A DNA stretch of 5,855 nucleotides. Source: Anaerolineales bacterium UBA6663 (GTDB lineage Bacteria; Chloroflexota; Anaerolineae; Anaerolineales; UBA6663). How positions within the stretch are numbered: the stretch's first letter is position 1; each line of letters opens with the position of its first letter. The stretch covers positions 1 to 5,855 of the forward strand of contig DKKP01000218.1 of NCBI GenBank assembly GCA_002455335.1. Direction: 5' to 3'. The notes below the pieces were generated by a model that made no database searches, was not told where the DNA came from, and saw only the letters and a list, made by a program, of their open reading frames with translations. A program made the translations under genes and the position numbers. This document shows positions 5,571 through 5,855 of this stretch, in pieces.

Positions 5571-5855
5571 ATGCTCGATCAATTGAACGCCCTGGAGCAG
5601 GAGGGGCTGGCGCACCTCGGAACCGTGGTCGACGGCGATGCGCTCGAGGCCTGGCGCGTCAAATATCTTGGCCGCAACGCGCGTTTGGCGGAGTTGATGA
5701 CCGGCCTGAAGACGTTGTCGGCGGCCGAAAAGCCGGCGGCCGGCAAGCGCGCCAACGAAGTCAAGCGCGCGCTCGAGGAGGCCTTCACGGCGAGGTCCGA
5801 GGGGCTACGGCAGGCCGAGCTGGCTCAGGCCGCGGAGCGTGACGCGGTCGACGTG
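5571..5855 (+). CDS. pheS: Phenylalanyl-tRNA synthetase alpha subunit, N-terminal part
   Basis: This is the first 95 codons of pheS; the gene continues beyond the right edge. PheS with PheT forms the cytoplasmic enzyme that attaches phenylalanine to tRNA-Phe using ATP. The visible part is the N-terminal coiled-coil arm that contacts tRNA. It carries the family pattern WRVKYLGRNARLAELMTGL (27-45), then LSAAEKPAAGKRANEVKRAL (48-67), ending with AVDV where bacterial PheS usually continues into the DVTLPG-like segment. The catalytic domain lies outside the window. ATG 5571 is chosen because GAGGAG (5559-5564) is six bases upstream; the in-frame ATG at 5565 would abut that site and only add Met-Arg. 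The T-box leader with a Phe specifier independently supports the identity. pheT is expected downstream but cannot be seen. Confidence 0.95.
   Translation, partial: MLDQLNALEQEGLAHLGTVVDGDALEAWRVKYLGRNARLAELMTGLKTLSAAEKPAAGKRANEVKRALEEAFTARSEGLRQAELAQAAERDAVDV

Noticed and set aside
1..5855. Mobile element, CRISPR array, toxin-antitoxin or defence system
   Set aside because: No transposase, integrase, regularly spaced repeat, small paired genes or defence-type domains are visible; all genes are ordinary chromosomal families.

Overview
The window is GC-rich, gene-dense DNA with every supported gene on the + strand: two complete coding sequences and two that run off the ends. The best guess for the host is a high-GC member of the Chloroflexota (for example Anaerolineae-like). 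This rests on a membrane Ser/Thr kinase with a Pro/Ala-rich linker and a PQQ-type propeller, a T-box leader in a GC-rich genome, a DUF711 protein, and near-consensus AT-rich -10 boxes in GC-rich flanks. It is an inference; Actinobacteria or another high-GC phylum is not excluded.

Layout. Bases 1-1040 hold a CapA-type (poly-gamma-glutamate capsule/metallophosphatase-like) domain protein whose true start probably lies left of the window. Its stop codon sits in the loop of a Rho-independent terminator (1025-1057). A -10 box (1086-1091) then lies six bases before the GTG start of a transmembrane Ser/Thr protein kinase (1098-3668), which suggests a leaderless mRNA. The kinase ends in a second, weaker terminator whose 5' arm is again inside the coding sequence. 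The 124-base gap that follows carries a 15-bp perfect dyad (3745-3759) just upstream of a -10 box (3765-3770), and then a DUF711/UPF0210 gene (3793-5055) of unknown function.

The 515 bases from 5056 to 5570 hold no gene. They begin with a purine-rich short tandem repeat, then a GC-rich dyad, then a strong promoter (TATAAT at 5193-5198). After that comes a complete T-box leader (about 5205-5546) with Stem I, a UUC specifier triplet, a linker of helices, Stem III, the T-box antiterminator and a competing intrinsic terminator. It precedes pheS (5571 to the right edge, partial), the alpha subunit of phenylalanyl-tRNA synthetase.

How the genes relate. Nothing indicates that the first three genes form one pathway or operon; terminators and promoters separate them. 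The clearest regulatory logic is at pheS: uncharged tRNA-Phe would read the UUC specifier and stabilise the antiterminator, so that synthetase expression rises when charged tRNA-Phe is scarce. I see no defence island, CRISPR array, insertion sequence, rRNA or tRNA gene. The most interesting points are fine detail: a UGGC (not UGGU) tRNA-acceptor-binding sequence in the T-box, the dyad at the DUF711 promoter, and the apparent leaderless kinase mRNA.
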